Source: Thermococcus sp. 4557 (GTDB lineage Archaea; Methanobacteriota_B; Thermococci; Thermococcales; Thermococcaceae). From it: 64,000 nucleotides of DNA. Position numbers and translations under genes: made by a program. Of this stretch, positions 33,763-41,748 are shown piece by piece (position 1 is the stretch's first letter; the number at the start of each line of letters is the position of its first letter). Below the pieces are notes generated by a model. The model was not told the DNA's origin, made no database searches, and saw only the letters and a program-made list of their open reading frames with translations. The stretch lies in assembly GCF_000221185.1 (NCBI RefSeq), contig NC_015865.1, forward strand, positions 930,001 through 994,000, given 5' to 3'.

Positions 33763-34287
33763 ATGGAGCACGTGATAGCGCTCCACCAGGTCTACGCGGA
33801 GCTGATATTCCGGGGACTGAAAACGGTAGAGCTTAGAAAGTCGAAGGCCTTCGGTGAGGGTGACCTCGTTTTCCTCTACGTGGCGAGGGGAAACCCCTAC
33901 GAGCTCAGGGATACGCTGAGAAGGCTCGGCCTCCACGAGGAGCAGACCCTGACAAAAAGGGGCACCATAGCGGGGGGCTTCGAGGTCGGGGAGGTTATAA
34001 GGGCAGACCTGGACACGCTGTGGGAGATGACGAAGGATACCAGCGGTTTAACCCTGGTTCACGGGGAAAACGGAAAGCGCTGGCTTGGAGAGTACATCAA
34101 AGGGTACGGCTACGCCTTCACGATAGAGAGGCCGTTCCTCTTCAGGGAGCCCATGAGCAGGGAGGAGATGCGGGAGCGCTACGGGGTCCAGGTTGAGGGC
34201 ATAATCCACCTCTCAAGAAAAAGCCGAAAGGAGTGGGTAAAGGATCTTATCGAGGACCTCCTGTCGAGGGAGGCGGTCTATCTCTAA
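33763..34287 (+). CDS. ASCH/PUA-like domain protein
   Basis: A 174-residue protein beginning EHVIALHQVYAELIFRGLKT with VELRKSK after it, the pattern of ASCH domains (GLKTVELR, a ligand-binding cleft similar to PUA). A middle RGTIAGGFEVGEV strand and C-terminal helix complete the fold. ASCH proteins bind RNA or nucleobase-like ligands; archaeal examples are mostly uncharacterised. It has its own TATA (CTTTTAAGC at about 33727-33735) and GGTGAG; the last four bases overlap the convergent ZPR1 gene. Confidence 0.75.
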   Translation: MEHVIALHQVYAELIFRGLKTVELRKSKAFGEGDLVFLYVARGNPYELRDTLRRLGLHEEQTLTKRGTIAGGFEVGEVIRADLDTLWEMTKDTSGLTLVHGENGKRWLGEYIKGYGYAFTIERPFLFREPMSREEMRERYGVQVEGIIHLSRKSRKEWVKDLIEDLLSREAVYL

Positions 34288-34958
34288 GAGCCGCCTTCGG
34301 GGCTCTCCTCTGGGGCGTCCTCCCCAGCCCCGGGCTCGACCGTGACGTAAGGGCCAAGGCTGAGGCCCTCGATTTCCTCCTGCGTCAGGAGGCGGCTCTT
34401 CACCTTCTCACCGACGAGGGCGCTGTTGCCGAGGGGGTCCATAATCTTCACGGTGAGCGGTTTTTTGCCCTCCTTGACGGCGTTGATGTACTCGAGGATT
34501 TCGTCCGCCCTGCGCACCGCTTCCTCGTCGCCCTCCTGCTTCCGGAACTCCCTCGCCATGAGGAGGGTCTCGCGAACGCGCTCAAGAACGCCCTCGACGT
34601 TGCTGACGAAGCCCTCCGCCGCGGGACCGGGCTCTATCTTGACACCAATCTCGTCCAGCTCGATTGTACCGCTCTTGCTCCTGACGACGCGGGTGAAGAG
34701 GTCCTTCTCCTCCTCAACGCGAACAGTGTAGAGCTTCGGGGGCCTGTCCTCCAGCATCACAACGTCAGCGTTCCTGTAGCCACACTTCTCACAGAATATC
34801 GTGCTCTCCATGACTTTGCCGAAGTAGGGTATCTCGTGGATGTACTGCATGGCCTTGAGCGTGCCCTTGCCGCCGCAGATCGGACAGTCCCCAAGAGAGA
34901 TGACCTGAATATCATCCGCCTCTCCCACATCGACCCTGGGTTTCTCACCTTCCGTCAT
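34284..34958 (-). CDS. ZPR1-type zinc finger protein
   Basis: A 224-residue archaeal ZPR1 protein with one zinc finger and one beta-helical module, where eukaryotic ZPR1 has two tandem copies. The finger is CPICGGKGTLKAMQ...FCEKCGYRN; the beta domain follows with RVVRSKSGTIELDEIGVKIE. Eukaryotic ZPR1 assists EF-1A folding; the archaeal role may be similar but is unproven. The last 20 residues are an acidic, low-complexity tail (AGEDAPEESPEGGS). Confidence 0.9.
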   Translation of the reverse strand: MTEGEKPRVDVGEADDIQVISLGDCPICGGKGTLKAMQYIHEIPYFGKVMESTIFCEKCGYRNADVVMLEDRPPKLYTVRVEEEKDLFTRVVRSKSGTIELDEIGVKIEPGPAAEGFVSNVEGVLERVRETLLMAREFRKQEGDEEAVRRADEILEYINAVKEGKKPLTVKIMDPLGNSALVGEKVKSRLLTQEEIEGLSLGPYVTVEPGAGEDAPEESPEGGS

Positions 34959-35037
34959 CTCGCACCACCGGAGAATAGAGGGGCCGACCCCTTTATAAAT
35001 CCATGGTAGGCAGAAGTAGAAAGGGCCAAAAAGGAAA

Positions 35038-35442
35038 TCACTTGGCTATCTTGATGTCCGACGGGACGAGAATGAGCTTTATCTCGTGCTTGCATATTTT
35101 AGCGGCCTGACCGCCGAGGGCCCCGACCATTCCCTTGAGCTGCTCCGCGACCTTCTCAAGAACCTCCGGTTTGACCTCGAGCGGGGTGAGGTCAACGAGA
35201 ACTATGTTGCCGTTCTGGAGCTCCTCCGAGATTCTCTCAAGGTCGGCGTAGCTGGTGACGACGATCTTCTTGAGGTACCTGATCTGGGGCTTGACTATCT
35301 CCTTAGCAATAACATCCTCCTCAAGAGGAACGACATCGATGTCATGCCTGGGAGCGGCAACACTCTTCTTAACCGCCGCCGGCGGCCTCTTCTTGGGCTT
35401 GGGCTTTTCGTCCTTCTTCTTAAGGCTGTCAAACAATCCCAT
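35038..35442 (-). CDS. sepF: SepF-like cell division protein
   Basis: A 134-residue protein. It has an N-terminal amphipathic stretch (MGLFDSLKKKDEK) suited to membrane anchoring, a charged linker rich in Lys and Pro, and a C-terminal SepF domain (KIVVTSYADLERISEELQNG with NIVLVDLTPL after it). In archaea with FtsZ, SepF anchors the FtsZ ring to the membrane. Start 35442 follows GGGGGAA. It is monocistronic; ftsZ is not in this window. Confidence 0.88.
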   Translation of the reverse strand: MGLFDSLKKKDEKPKPKKRPPAAVKKSVAAPRHDIDVVPLEEDVIAKEIVKPQIRYLKKIVVTSYADLERISEELQNGNIVLVDLTPLEVKPEVLEKVAEQLKGMVGALGGQAAKICKHEIKLILVPSDIKIAK

Positions 35443-35493
35443 AACCGTTCCCCCCAATTAATCATAAGGCTGGATTATTTTGGGCATTTGTGT

Positions 35494-35781
35494 TTATATC
35501 TCTTTCTGAAATTCGCCCAGTCCTTCCTCCTCGCGTAGCCGATAGAGTCCAAAAACGCTCAGGAGAAAGGTGGCAACCGCGAAGGCAAGGGGTACGTAGG
35601 TGTAGAAGTCCCATCCCCATGTGAAGGAGGCGTTGTAGATGAGCCAGACGCCGAGAGTAATCGAAAAGAGCGCGAGGGTCAGGAAGAGCTCCTTTTTTGA
35701 GCCGCCCCTAACCGCCAGTGCAAGAAACTGGAGCGTGAAGAGAACCATCACGACCACTGCGATGGCGTCCACAAGGCCCAT
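35494..35781 (-). CDS. Three-helix membrane protein
   Basis: A 95-residue hydrophobic protein with about three helices (LVDAIAVVVMVLFTLQFLAL; LFLTLALFSITLGVWLI; VPLAFAVATFLLSVFGLY) and a charged C terminus. It follows the exosome gene rrp42 by 23 bases in the same direction and may be the last gene of that string. Start 35781 is set by GGTGAT. Function unknown. Confidence 0.65.
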   Translation of the reverse strand: MGLVDAIAVVVMVLFTLQFLALAVRGGSKKELFLTLALFSITLGVWLIYNASFTWGWDFYTYVPLAFAVATFLLSVFGLYRLREEEGLGEFQKEI

Positions 35782-35804
35782 AAAAATCACCAAAGGGGAA
35801 AAGG

Positions 35805-36614
35805 TCACTCGGCCTTAACGGCCTCAAGAACCTTCTCCCTTATCTCGGCGGCCTTCTTTATCGCGGTGTCAACCGCGTACATGACCTCCTCGAGCTTGAA
35901 CGAACCGCCCTCACTCTTCTGGACGGAGGATATCATGGCGTTTTCGTCGGTGGTTATGATTATCCTGCCGTCCATGACGCGCTCCTCATCGAGGTTCGGG
36001 TCAACGAGGATGTTCGGACCGATCTTGGCCATGGTAACCGGTATCGGTATCCTCCTGACCGGGAGGGGCTCGTACTCGTCGAGAACCTCGACCTCGTCGG
36101 TCTCCTCGTTGTAGACCACCTTAGGCATCCTGGTGCTGAGCAGGGCCGCTATCGCGCCGATGCCGCTCGCGTCGAGGAGGTTGCCGTCGTGGTCGAGGAC
36201 GTGGACGTCTATGAAAACGACGCGGACGAGCTTGCCCGGAACAATGACGAGCTTCTCAAGCTCAACCGCCTGGCTCTCCCTTATGCCCCTGTCAACCACA
36301 CGGGCGAGTTCTATGGCGTTCTCGTCCGGCGGACCGGGCTCAAAGCTCGGGGAGGCAAGGGGAACGAGCTCCACGTTGGTCGTTATGACGCCCCTGTCAG
36401 GGAGGTCGGGGAAGGGCTCTCCCATGTCCACTTTAACGCCCACGAGAACCTGGGTGTTGCCGAGCCTGACCCATGCGGAGCCCTCGGCCTTCTCGATGAC
36501 GTTGACCTTGATTTCGAGGTCCCTGTAGTCCTCAAGGCCGCGGCCGTCCACGCGCTTGCCTTCCTTGAGGAGCGCGAGGATGTGGTCGCGCATTATGCCC
36601 GCCATTATCTCCAT
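35805..36614 (-). CDS. rrp42: Exosome complex subunit Rrp42
   Basis: A 269-residue RNase PH-fold subunit that forms the hexameric ring of the archaeal exosome with Rrp41. It helps shape the RNA channel but lacks the phosphorolytic residues. Characteristic parts are RVDGRGLEDYRDLEIKV, GNTQVLVGVKVDMGEPFPD and LDASGIGAIAALLS. Start 36614 follows GGAGGTGAG and overlaps the end of rrp41 by a base or so from the right; GTG 36629 would place translation within rrp41. Confidence 0.95.
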   Translation of the reverse strand: MEIMAGIMRDHILALLKEGKRVDGRGLEDYRDLEIKVNVIEKAEGSAWVRLGNTQVLVGVKVDMGEPFPDLPDRGVITTNVELVPLASPSFEPGPPDENAIELARVVDRGIRESQAVELEKLVIVPGKLVRVVFIDVHVLDHDGNLLDASGIGAIAALLSTRMPKVVYNEETDEVEVLDEYEPLPVRRIPIPVTMAKIGPNILVDPNLDEERVMDGRIIITTDENAMISSVQKSEGGSFKLEEVMYAVDTAIKKAAEIREKVLEAVKAE

Positions 36615-36615
36615 T

Positions 36616-37365
36616 TCACTCACCTCCACCGACCTCCTCGGCTATTTTGAGATACTTGACCTTCAGCGCCTCGCGCTGCTTCTGGTAGACCGCCTTGGCA
36701 CCCTTGATGGCGAGCCTCACGGCCTCGACGAACTCATCCTTCGTGAGGTACCCGTCCATCTGGAGGAGGGTGATGTCGTTCTTGAGCGGCATTATCGCCA
36801 CCGGAACGTCGGCCTCACCGTAGTTGTCCTCGTCCTTGTTGAGGTCGAGCACTATCTCGCCCTCTATCTTGCCCGCGGCGCAGGCGGCGACGAGGTCCCT
36901 CATCGGCACACCGGCGTCGGCGAGGGCGAGCGAGGCCGCGGTTATTCCAGCGACGCGCGTTCCCGCATCGGCCTGGAGAACCTCAATGAACAGGTCTATG
37001 GAGGTCCTGGGGAACATCTCGAGTATGAGCGCCGGCTCAAGGGCGCCCCTTATGACCTTGCTTATCTCAACGCTTCTCCTGTCCGGGCCGGGCTTCTTCC
37101 TCTCCTCGACGCTGAATGGGGCCATGTTGTAGCGGACGCGCAGGATGGCCCTGTCCGGCCTCTGGAGGTGCTTGGGGTGTATCTCCCTCGGCCCGTAAAC
37201 CGCGGCCAGGATTTTGTTCTTACCCCACTCAACGTAGGCGGAGCCATCAGCGTTCTTTAGAACACCAACTTCCATCTTAATGGGTCTCAATTCATACTTC
37301 TTTCTCCCATCTACTCTCTTTCCGTTCTCATCTATGAGCTTTAAATCCTCGGGCTTGCCCATCAT
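36616..37365 (-). CDS. rrp41: Exosome complex subunit Rrp41 (catalytic)
   Basis: A 249-residue RNase PH-type subunit with the phosphate-dependent 3'-5' exoribonuclease site. [38 protein letters not shown] (RNA binding) and the [17 protein letters not shown] region with the catalytic DL..AC..D segment are seen. It degrades RNA or adds A-rich tails inside the ring with Rrp42. It overlaps rrp4 by four bases. Confidence 0.97.
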   Translation of the reverse strand: MMGKPEDLKLIDENGKRVDGRKKYELRPIKMEVGVLKNADGSAYVEWGKNKILAAVYGPREIHPKHLQRPDRAILRVRYNMAPFSVEERKKPGPDRRSVEISKVIRGALEPALILEMFPRTSIDLFIEVLQADAGTRVAGITAASLALADAGVPMRDLVAACAAGKIEGEIVLDLNKDEDNYGEADVPVAIMPLKNDITLLQMDGYLTKDEFVEAVRLAIKGAKAVYQKQREALKVKYLKIAEEVGGGE

Positions 37366-38132
37366 TCTCCCTCACCCTTTCCAGCGGTTGGTTCCTCAAT
37401 CTGCGGTATCTCCTCAATAATTCCCCGCTCCTTGAGCTCCCGGAGCCTGGTCATGAGAAGCTCCTTGACCCTGTCGGTCAGCCCCTGAGTGTGGCTCTCC
37501 CTGTTCACCTTGAGGATGGCATCGATGGCCAGCTTTTCGAGCTCCTCGTTCTTTCCGCTGACCCACACCCAGCCGTTCTGGCCGACGATTATCCTCGTGC
37601 CGGTCAGCTTCTTGATGAGGTTTATCATCGAACCGCCCTTACCTATGAGCCTGGGCACCTTGGAGGGGGTTATCTCCACTATCTGCCCCCCGCGCAGGGG
37701 ACCGCCCCTGAAGGGCATGCCCTTTGTGGTGAGGTCTATCTGGTTTATCTCGTTGTACGCCTTTATCCTGGCGTAGATTATGTCCCCTATGTCGAATATC
37801 CTGCGCAGGTCTGTCTTTGCGAGGTCGATGCGCTCCTCCGTGGCATCCTGAACGCGGAGGCCCGCCTGATACGGGGCGCCTATGTCAACCGTCCAGTTGG
37901 AGAACCTGACGTCCACTATCTTACCTATGACGTTGTCGCCAACCTCGGGTATGTACGGCCCCTCGAGCGGAATAACACGTATGGTGTCGCCCCTTATCTC
38001 AACGAGCCCCACGACGGTGGAGTATATCCTGTTGCCTTCCCTGAAGGTCCCTCTTCCGTTCTTAAACGGCCCCTGGGCGAGTAAAGTGCCCGGGACCACA
38101 AGTTCCCTACTCTTTACAAAAATCCGCCTCAT
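37362..38132 (-). CDS. rrp4: Exosome complex subunit Rrp4
   Basis: A 256-residue RNA-binding cap subunit. The order is N-terminal domain ([15 protein letters not shown]), S1 domain (about residues 60-135; [19 protein letters not shown]) and KH domain (about 145-220; [19 protein letters not shown]). It sits on the Rrp41/Rrp42 ring and selects substrates. Its first base overlaps the stop of sdo1. Confidence 0.96.
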   Translation of the reverse strand: MRRIFVKSRELVVPGTLLAQGPFKNGRGTFREGNRIYSTVVGLVEIRGDTIRVIPLEGPYIPEVGDNVIGKIVDVRFSNWTVDIGAPYQAGLRVQDATEERIDLAKTDLRRIFDIGDIIYARIKAYNEINQIDLTTKGMPFRGGPLRGGQIVEITPSKVPRLIGKGGSMINLIKKLTGTRIIVGQNGWVWVSGKNEELEKLAIDAILKVNRESHTQGLTDRVKELLMTRLRELKERGIIEEIPQIEEPTAGKGEGE

Positions 38133-38839
38133 AGTCCCTTCCTCTCTATCAGTTTAGTTACCGCCTCGCCCCTCGTGAGGGCGTTAAGTTTCTCATAAAA
38201 CTCCTCCTCAATTCCTCCCGGAATCTCTATGAGGAACATCCACGAGCCGTCGCTTCCCCACTCCTCGCGCTTTATCTTTCCGAACTTCCTGACCTCTCCG
38301 TAGGCCTTTCCGACGTAATCACCGGGCACCTTCACGGCGATGACCTTCATCTCCATCTTTATCGGGAGGAGCGGCCGTATGGCCTTGATGACCCCTGGAA
38401 TCTGCGCCTCGGCGTCCTTGAACAGGTCAACGTGGACGCCGGCCTCGTCCATCGCCCGGAGAATCCTGTCAACGGGGTGGGGAAAACCCGTCCTGGGGTC
38501 AACCGCGTGCCTGTGTATTACCGTCGCTATGTAGCGCCTCTTGTCCTCTATCATCTGCCGCCTCTGCTCGGCCGTCAGTTGAACGTCTCCCTTGCGGAGG
38601 ATTACCTTGGCCACCTCGTAGGGGTCGCTGGTTCCGAATATCTTCTCCATCTCGTGCTCGCTGGCCTTGTCGCCCTTGTGGGCGTCCTTGAAAACGTAGG
38701 GGGTGGCGAGGACATCCTCTATCGGGACGTCCCTGCCCTCCTTGAAGTCCCTCGCGAGGTACGGGTCAACGAGTATCTCGAACGTCTCGCCGTGCGTCTT
38801 CAGACGGGCGATAACGGCTTTATCCACGCTTATGGGCAT
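38129..38839 (-). CDS. sdo1: Ribosome maturation protein SDO1 (SBDS homologue)
   Basis: A 236-residue three-domain protein. The N-terminal SBDS domain carries [19 protein letters not shown]; a helical domain with [20 protein letters not shown] follows; the C-terminal ferredoxin-like domain ends TKLIERKGL. In eukaryotes it removes eIF6 from the 60S subunit together with EFL1; in archaea a role in 50S maturation is likely. It is adjacent to exosome genes as in most Euryarchaeota. Confidence 0.95.
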   Translation of the reverse strand: MPISVDKAVIARLKTHGETFEILVDPYLARDFKEGRDVPIEDVLATPYVFKDAHKGDKASEHEMEKIFGTSDPYEVAKVILRKGDVQLTAEQRRQMIEDKRRYIATVIHRHAVDPRTGFPHPVDRILRAMDEAGVHVDLFKDAEAQIPGVIKAIRPLLPIKMEMKVIAVKVPGDYVGKAYGEVRKFGKIKREEWGSDGSWMFLIEIPGGIEEEFYEKLNALTRGEAVTKLIERKGL

Positions 38840-38850
38840 CGCCCGTCACC

Positions 38851-39633
38851 TCAGTAGTTCTGGTCGAGTTCGGAGTAGTCCTCTTCCCTCTCCTCGACTT
38901 CCTCTTCCCTGACCTCTTCCAGTATCTCAGAGAGGTACTTCTCGACCTCCTCCCTGGAGAGCTTCTTCCAGCGCTTCTCGTCCGTGGTTATGTAGGCGAC
39001 CTCTATTCCATCCGCACTCGGCTCTTCGAGGGTCTTCGCCAGGGCCATTATCGCGAGCTTCACGGCCCCGCCCATGTCTATGTCGTCGGTGTAGTGCTCC
39101 TCGAAGATCGCCATCGCGGTGTTCCTGCCGCTGCCTATTGCCACTGCCTTCCACTCGAAGTAGGCCCCGCTCGGATCGGTCTCGTAGAGCTCAGGCTTGT
39201 CGTTCACGCCCGCCATGAGCAGGGCGGCACCGAAGGGCCTCACACCGCCGTACTGGGTGTGGGCCTGCTTGAGGTCGCAGATTTTCTTCACCAGAACGGT
39301 GAGCGGAACGGGTTCGCCGTAGGTAAGCCTGTAAACCTGGGCCTCCAGCCTGGCCCTGTCCACCAGAACGCGGGCGTCGGCTATGATGCCGCTCGGAGCG
39401 GCCGCGATGTGGTCGTCGATCTGGAAAATCTTCTCGTAGCTGCTCGGCTCGATGAGCTTGCTGGTTATCCTCTTCTCCACCGCGAGGACGACACCGTTCT
39501 TCCACTTGACGCCGACGGCGGTGGCGCCCCTCTTCACTGCCTCCCGGGCATAGTTCACCTGGAAGAGCCTTCCGTCAGGGCTGAAAACTGTAATCGCCCT
39601 GTCGTAGCCTGCCTGTGGTGGTACAAACGCCAT
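38851..39633 (-). CDS. psmA: Proteasome alpha subunit
   Basis: A 260-residue subunit of the outer rings of the 20S proteasome. [19 protein letters not shown] and [17 protein letters not shown] are the alpha signature; no N-terminal catalytic Thr is present. The C terminus ends in an acidic stretch and YSELDQNY. Start 39633 follows GAGGTGATG. It is the first gene of the leftward string with sdo1, rrp4, rrp41 and rrp42, whose promoter likely lies at about 39690-39710. Confidence 0.97.
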   Translation of the reverse strand: MAFVPPQAGYDRAITVFSPDGRLFQVNYAREAVKRGATAVGVKWKNGVVLAVEKRITSKLIEPSSYEKIFQIDDHIAAAPSGIIADARVLVDRARLEAQVYRLTYGEPVPLTVLVKKICDLKQAHTQYGGVRPFGAALLMAGVNDKPELYETDPSGAYFEWKAVAIGSGRNTAMAIFEEHYTDDIDMGGAVKLAIMALAKTLEEPSADGIEVAYITTDEKRWKKLSREEVEKYLSEILEEVREEEVEEREEDYSELDQNY

Positions 39634-39710
39634 TTTACATCACCTCTAACGGATTATCGTCACTCCTCTACACTCTTCCCGTAATTCTCGGGCGGTCTAA
39701 TTAAGCTTTT

Positions 39711-39932
39711 CTATTCACCCTTCAGAGCCACGAGGGCCATCTTTCTCGCTATCCTGCGTGCGAACTCCAGCGGCAGAAACGCCACCAGGAAGACTATCAC
39801 CGCCAGTATCAGCGAGTTCCCTCTGCCCAGCGGCTGCCATATCATCAGGAGGAACGCGATCAGCATGAGGCCGAGGCCAACGGCCAGGAACCTCTGGTAG
39901 CTTTTCTTCATAACCTCCAAGGTATCGTCCAC
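39711..39932 (-). CDS. Small two-helix membrane protein
   Basis: A 73-residue protein with two hydrophobic helices (FLAVGLGLMLIAFLLMIW and SLILAVIVFLVAFLPLEF) and a basic end. GTG 39932 is the preferred start, as GGTGAG sits at good distance; ATG 39911 has GGAGGT too close. It is divergent from the HIT gene. Function unknown. Confidence 0.6.
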   Translation of the reverse strand: MDDTLEVMKKSYQRFLAVGLGLMLIAFLLMIWQPLGRGNSLILAVIVFLVAFLPLEFARRIARKMALVALKGE

Positions 39933-39987
39933 CGCACTCACCGAGGGCTTTTTATTCCGAACCGGTTTTAAGCCTTTGGTGTTTCCG

Positions 39988-40437
39988 ATGGAGTGCCCGT
40001 TCTGCAGCGCAAGGCCCGAGGTAATCCTCTACGAGGACGAGCTGATCAGAATTTTAATCGACTCCTACCCCGCGAACAGGGGGCACCTCCTGGTGGTTCC
40101 GAGGAGGCACGTCGAGAGCTGGTGGGAGCTGAGTGGGGAAGAAAAGGTCGCCCTGATAAGGGGCATGGAGCTGGCGATGGAGAAGCTGAGGGAGACCCTG
40201 AAGCCGGACGCCTTCAACGTGGGGATGAACCTCGGAAAGGCCGCTGGGCAGACGGTGCCCCACATCCACCTCCACGTGATTCCACGCTGGGAAGGCGACT
40301 GCGCCCACCCCCGGGGAGGGGTCAGGAAGGCGGTTCTGGACCTGGAGGACGAGAACCTGAGCCTGAAGGAGCGCTGGGTAAGGAACAGGCTGAAGAGGGA
40401 AGAAGTTGAGAAGCTCAGAGAGGCCTTCAGTCCCTGA
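39988..40437 (+). CDS. HIT family nucleotide hydrolase
   Basis: A 149-residue histidine triad protein. The catalytic motif is HIHLHVIP preceded by GMNLGKAAGQTVP; the N-terminal CPFCSARPE is the usual partner of HIT proteins and may bind zinc. These enzymes hydrolyse AMP-linked or dinucleoside polyphosphate substrates. Start 39988 lies six bases after GGTG; the TATA candidate TTTTAAGC lies about 22 bases before that start. It ends 11 bases inside the convergent MazG-like gene. Confidence 0.92.
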   Translation: MECPFCSARPEVILYEDELIRILIDSYPANRGHLLVVPRRHVESWWELSGEEKVALIRGMELAMEKLRETLKPDAFNVGMNLGKAAGQTVPHIHLHVIPRWEGDCAHPRGGVRKAVLDLEDENLSLKERWVRNRLKREEVEKLREAFSP

Positions 40438-40744
40438 TTGGATACTTCTCCCCATTCTTCTCCAGCTTCCTCTCAACCGCCTCGTCGAGGTCTATGCCAA
40501 GCTCGTGGGCGAGGAGCGTTAGGTATATCATCACGTCAGCTATCTCGTCTGCTATGGCCTCCTTTTTGGCCCGGTCCTTCACGGCCTCGCGTATCTCCTC
40601 ATCGCCCTCCCATTGGAAGTGCTCGAGCAGTTCGCCCAGCTCTACAGCGGCGGATATCGCAAGATTCTTTGGCGTGTGGTACTTAGCCCAGCCCCTCTCG
40701 TCTCGGAAGGCGACGACCCTCTTTTCAAGCTCCTGGAAGTTCAT
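40427..40744 (-). CDS. MazG-like nucleotide pyrophosphohydrolase
   Basis: A 105-residue all-alpha NTP-PPase. The family pattern is AVELGELLEHFQW (ExxE type metal ligands), followed by DEIADVMIYLTLLAHELG with E/D ligands, then DLDEAVERKLEKN. Such enzymes hydrolyse dCTP or other non-canonical NTPs. It lies downstream of the small helical gene (41041-40754) by nine bases and has its own GAGGTGG site. Confidence 0.9.
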   Translation of the reverse strand: MNFQELEKRVVAFRDERGWAKYHTPKNLAISAAVELGELLEHFQWEGDEEIREAVKDRAKKEAIADEIADVMIYLTLLAHELGIDLDEAVERKLEKNGEKYPIRD

Positions 40745-40753
40745 GGTACCACC

Positions 40754-41041
40754 TCAATAGGCGTGCGCATCGGCTTTCCTGAGAAGTTCCAGGAGCCTCA
40801 AAAACTCCTCGAGCTCCTCCCGGGAGTAGTGGTTCTCCACATCGTCTTCCGGGTCAAGCTTTGCCAGGGCATCCCTGGCTTTCAGGAGATCGTCGAGGTC
40901 CTCCTGGAGCTCAATCGCCCTCTGCGTGAACTCGTAGCTGGTGTGGGGACTTTCAAAGGCCCTCTGCTGGTTGGAAACGATGGCTATCCTCACCGTCGCT
41001 ATCGTCTCGTCCAGGGTCTCCAAAAGTTCACGAACCTTCAT
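40754..41041 (-). CDS. Unknown helical protein (95 residues)
   Basis: An alpha-helical, charged protein likely in one transcription unit with the MazG-like gene. Long amphipathic helices are seen (VRELLETLDETIATVRIAIV; AIELQEDLDDLLKARDALA; EELEEFLRLLELL), which suggests a four-helix bundle or coiled coil. ATG 41041 follows GGTG. I do not recognise the family. Confidence 0.6.
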   Translation of the reverse strand: MKVRELLETLDETIATVRIAIVSNQQRAFESPHTSYEFTQRAIELQEDLDDLLKARDALAKLDPEDDVENHYSREELEEFLRLLELLRKADAHAY

Positions 41042-41131
41042 CTTCACCACGTACCTAGTTACAGGGGGAAGTATTTAAGCCTCCCGAAAGGCTTTTACGT
41101 TGAACGAGATAAAACCCATACGGTGGTCCCG

Positions 41132-41380
41132 GTGGATTTCGACCTCTTCATGGAGAGGTACGGGTACAAAATCCTGCTCGGGATTTTTGGCATGATCATC
41201 CTGGGCATGTTCGCAATCATCGTCATCTGGGCATACGTGGCGTTGAAATACCTCGGCCTCTTCTTTGGGGGTCTGATAGTGGCCCTTGTCGCCGTCCGCA
41301 GCCTCGTGAACAAGAGAATACTCGACGCCCAGGCCAGGGTGTTCAGCAAGTACTTCTACGACGATAGGAAACGGAGGTAA
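41132..41380 (+). CDS. Small membrane protein, first of tandem pair
   Basis: An 82-residue protein with two hydrophobic stretches (LLGIFGMIILGMFAIIVIW and LFFGGLIVALVAVRSLV). Start GTG 41132 gives DFDLFMERYGYKIL, which aligns with the beginning of its neighbour (DMGLFIERYGYKIL); GGTGG lies five bases upstream. This alignment argues against a longer frame upstream. It is probably cotranscribed with the next gene. Confidence 0.6.
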   Translation: MDFDLFMERYGYKILLGIFGMIILGMFAIIVIWAYVALKYLGLFFGGLIVALVAVRSLVNKRILDAQARVFSKYFYDDRKRR

Positions 41381-41385
41381 TCGGG

Positions 41386-41664
41386 ATGGATATGGGATTG
41401 TTCATAGAACGGTACGGATACAAAATTCTCACCGTGCTCTTCGCATCCATAGTGGTCGGTATCATCAGCGTTCCGTTTCTCATCATGTTCTGGGGCTTCT
41501 CCGATTACGCACCAGTGGCCGGCGCCATCACGGTGGTCGCGTTCATCATAGGAACCCTCTTCCTCATGGTTCCCAAAGAATGGCGCTCCGAGACCATGAC
41601 GAGGACCTTCTTCAGGACGCACAACGAGGTTCACTACAGCAGAAACGAGAAAAAACGCCCGTGA
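41386..41664 (+). CDS. Small membrane protein, second of tandem pair
   Basis: A 92-residue protein with two helices (VLFASIVVGIISVPFLIMFW; AITVVAFIIGTLFLMV) and a basic, hydrophilic tail. It shares the ERYGYKIL start with the gene five bases upstream and is its divergent duplicate. GGAGGTAATC supplies the ribosome site. Function unknown. Confidence 0.6.
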   Translation: MDMGLFIERYGYKILTVLFASIVVGIISVPFLIMFWGFSDYAPVAGAITVVAFIIGTLFLMVPKEWRSETMTRTFFRTHNEVHYSRNEKKRP

Positions 41665-41700
41665 TTTTCCGAAAATTTTTCAGCTTTTCCCGGGGTTTTT
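41665..41700 (+). terminator. T-run terminators before iorA
   Basis: Three T-runs (ATTTT, ATTTTT, GTTTTT) follow the small membrane protein stop within 36 bases, before the iorA promoter. Confidence 0.45.
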
Positions 41701-41707
41701 CTGGAGG

Positions 41708-41716
41708 TAGAGTTTT
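41708..41716 (+). promoter_or_regulatory. TATA box of iorA
   Basis: GAGTTTTAA-type AT-rich element about 33-41 bases upstream of ATG 41749, in the only promoter-length gap. Confidence 0.4.
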
Positions 41717-41748
41717 AACCCTTCGATACAAGTTTGAGCGGTGGTGAT

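Noticed and set aside
33694-33936. Upstream extension of the small membrane protein gene at 33328
   Set aside because: It is antisense to the ASCH gene and lies before a good GGTGA-ATG start at 33693.
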